Of a stretch of DNA of 64,000 nucleotides, positions 63,245 through 64,000 are shown one piece after another. The position numbers and the translations under genes are program-made. The stretch covers positions 1-64,000 of the forward strand of contig NW_023365702.1 of NCBI RefSeq assembly GCF_000003815.2, given 5' to 3'. Each line of letters starts with the position of its first letter. Within the stretch, counting starts at the first letter, position 1. The stretch is from Branchiostoma floridae (lineage: Eukaryota; Chordata; Leptocardii; Amphioxiformes; Branchiostomatidae). The notes beneath the pieces were generated by a model, which was given only the letters and a program-made list of their open reading frames with translations, did not search any database and had not been told where the DNA came from.

Positions 63245-64000
63245 ACAGGTTTTCACACACCTGGTCTTGGCTTTTTTATTTGTGCGTTTGCATGTGCTTT
63301 CTGAGATTGAACTGCCTGCTGCACTCCTAACACCCAACACTCCCCTATGCGAGTCTGCACATGTTTCTTTAGATGACTCAATTGTTTGCTACATGTGTCT
63401 CTTCAGATTACCCAGCTCACTGTTTGCCGCACTCCTCAGACCTTTAGGGTTGCTCCTGTGTGAGTCAGCATGTGTGTTCAGATAACCAAGTAGACTGAAC
63501 TGCTTGCTGCACTCCTCACACTTGTAGGGTTTTCCCCTGTGTGAGTCTGCATGTGTGTTCAGATTACCCAGCTCACTGAACTGAGTGCTGCACTCCTCAC
63601 ACTTTTAGGGTTTCTCCCTGTGTGAGTGTTCATGTGTCCCTTTAGATGACTCAGCCGAGTGAACTGCCTGCTGCACTCCTCACACTTGTAGGGTTTCTCC
63701 CCTGTGTGAGTGCGCATGTGTTTCTGCAGACTTCCAAGCTCACTGAACTGCCTGCTGCACTCCTCACACCTGTAGGGTTTCTCCCCTGTGTGAGTTCGCA
63801 TGTGTCCCTTTAGATGATTGAGCCTACTGAACTGCTTGCTGCACTCCTCACACCTGTAGGGCTTCTCCCCTGTGTGAGTCCGCATGTGTCTCTTCAGATC
63901 GCCCAGCAGACTGAACTGCCTGCTGCACTCCTCACACTTATAAGGCTTCTCCCCTGTGTGAGTCCGCATGTGTTTTTTCAGACTACCCAGCTGACTGAAC
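63245..64000 (-). pseudogene. Decayed C2H2 zinc-finger gene, 3' part (ZNF6)
   Basis: Runs off the right edge, so the N terminus is unseen. From 64000 down to about 63620 the frame is open with intact fingers ([21 protein letters not shown] spacing and TGEKPY linkers). At about 63612 the linker has lost one G (cacagggagaaacc instead of cacaggggagaaacc), and the frame then runs into KSVRSAALSS and a stop at 63559. Further finger relics with small deletions and stops continue to about 63290, and the HMQTHK end is unrecognisable. This is the counterpart of ZNF1 in the duplicated block. AATAAA at 62534-62539 is still present. The upstream fingers could still be translated as a truncated protein. 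Confidence 0.85.

Overview
The window is animal nuclear DNA, most likely from an amphioxus (Branchiostoma) or another invertebrate deuterostome. The evidence is split genes with GT..AG introns, a tandem array of C2H2 zinc-finger genes, tRNA-derived SINEs, CR1/L2-like and jockey/I-like LINEs, and very many small inverted-repeat elements (MITEs). The species is inference; the intron, LINE and zinc-finger content is read directly. All host genes I can support are on the minus strand.

Layout, left to right. 1-1980: 5'-truncated LINE sitting in intron 1 of a zinc-finger gene (ZNF0) whose body lies off the left edge. 2.7-2.9 kb: ZNF0 promoter and first exon. 5.1-17.9 kb: MMP-A, a complete 10-exon, 529-residue matrix metalloproteinase with cysteine switch, basic furin-type site, [11 protein letters not shown] zinc site, four hemopexin blades and a GPI-type C terminus. 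21.0-45.8 kb: five zinc-finger genes, ZNF1 to ZNF5, each with one coding exon, a noncoding first exon and intron 1. 47.2-59.7 kb: MMP-B, a second copy of the metalloproteinase. 62.5-64 kb: the decayed 3' part of a sixth zinc-finger gene, continuing off the right edge. There are two assembly gaps, 54397-55023 and 61527-61626.

The [ZNF promoter - MMP - ZNF 3' end] block at about 2.7-22.6 kb is repeated at about 45.2-64 kb, a tandem duplication offset by about 42 kb. Because the two copies align, many transposon insertions can be read against a paralogous empty site, giving exact target-site duplications: hAT-type 8 bp, piggyBac-type TTAA, a Helentron-like T|T insertion and several LINEs. MMP-A has kept all exons in frame. 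MMP-B has no visible exon 1, and a 3.4-kb LINE sits inside exon 7, 5 bases from the splice acceptor. That LINE's endonuclease-reverse transcriptase frame is open and in phase with the upstream MMP exons, so a protease-RT fusion is predicted if the gene is transcribed.

Other unusual structure: a 52-bp minisatellite in the last MMP intron that repeats the splice acceptor of the final exon (10 copies in MMP-A, 16 in MMP-B); a 79-bp x 7 array abutting the MMP-A start codon; hammerhead-ribozyme-like cores in Penelope-like debris; and a zinc-finger family whose variation is concentrated at the DNA-contact positions.
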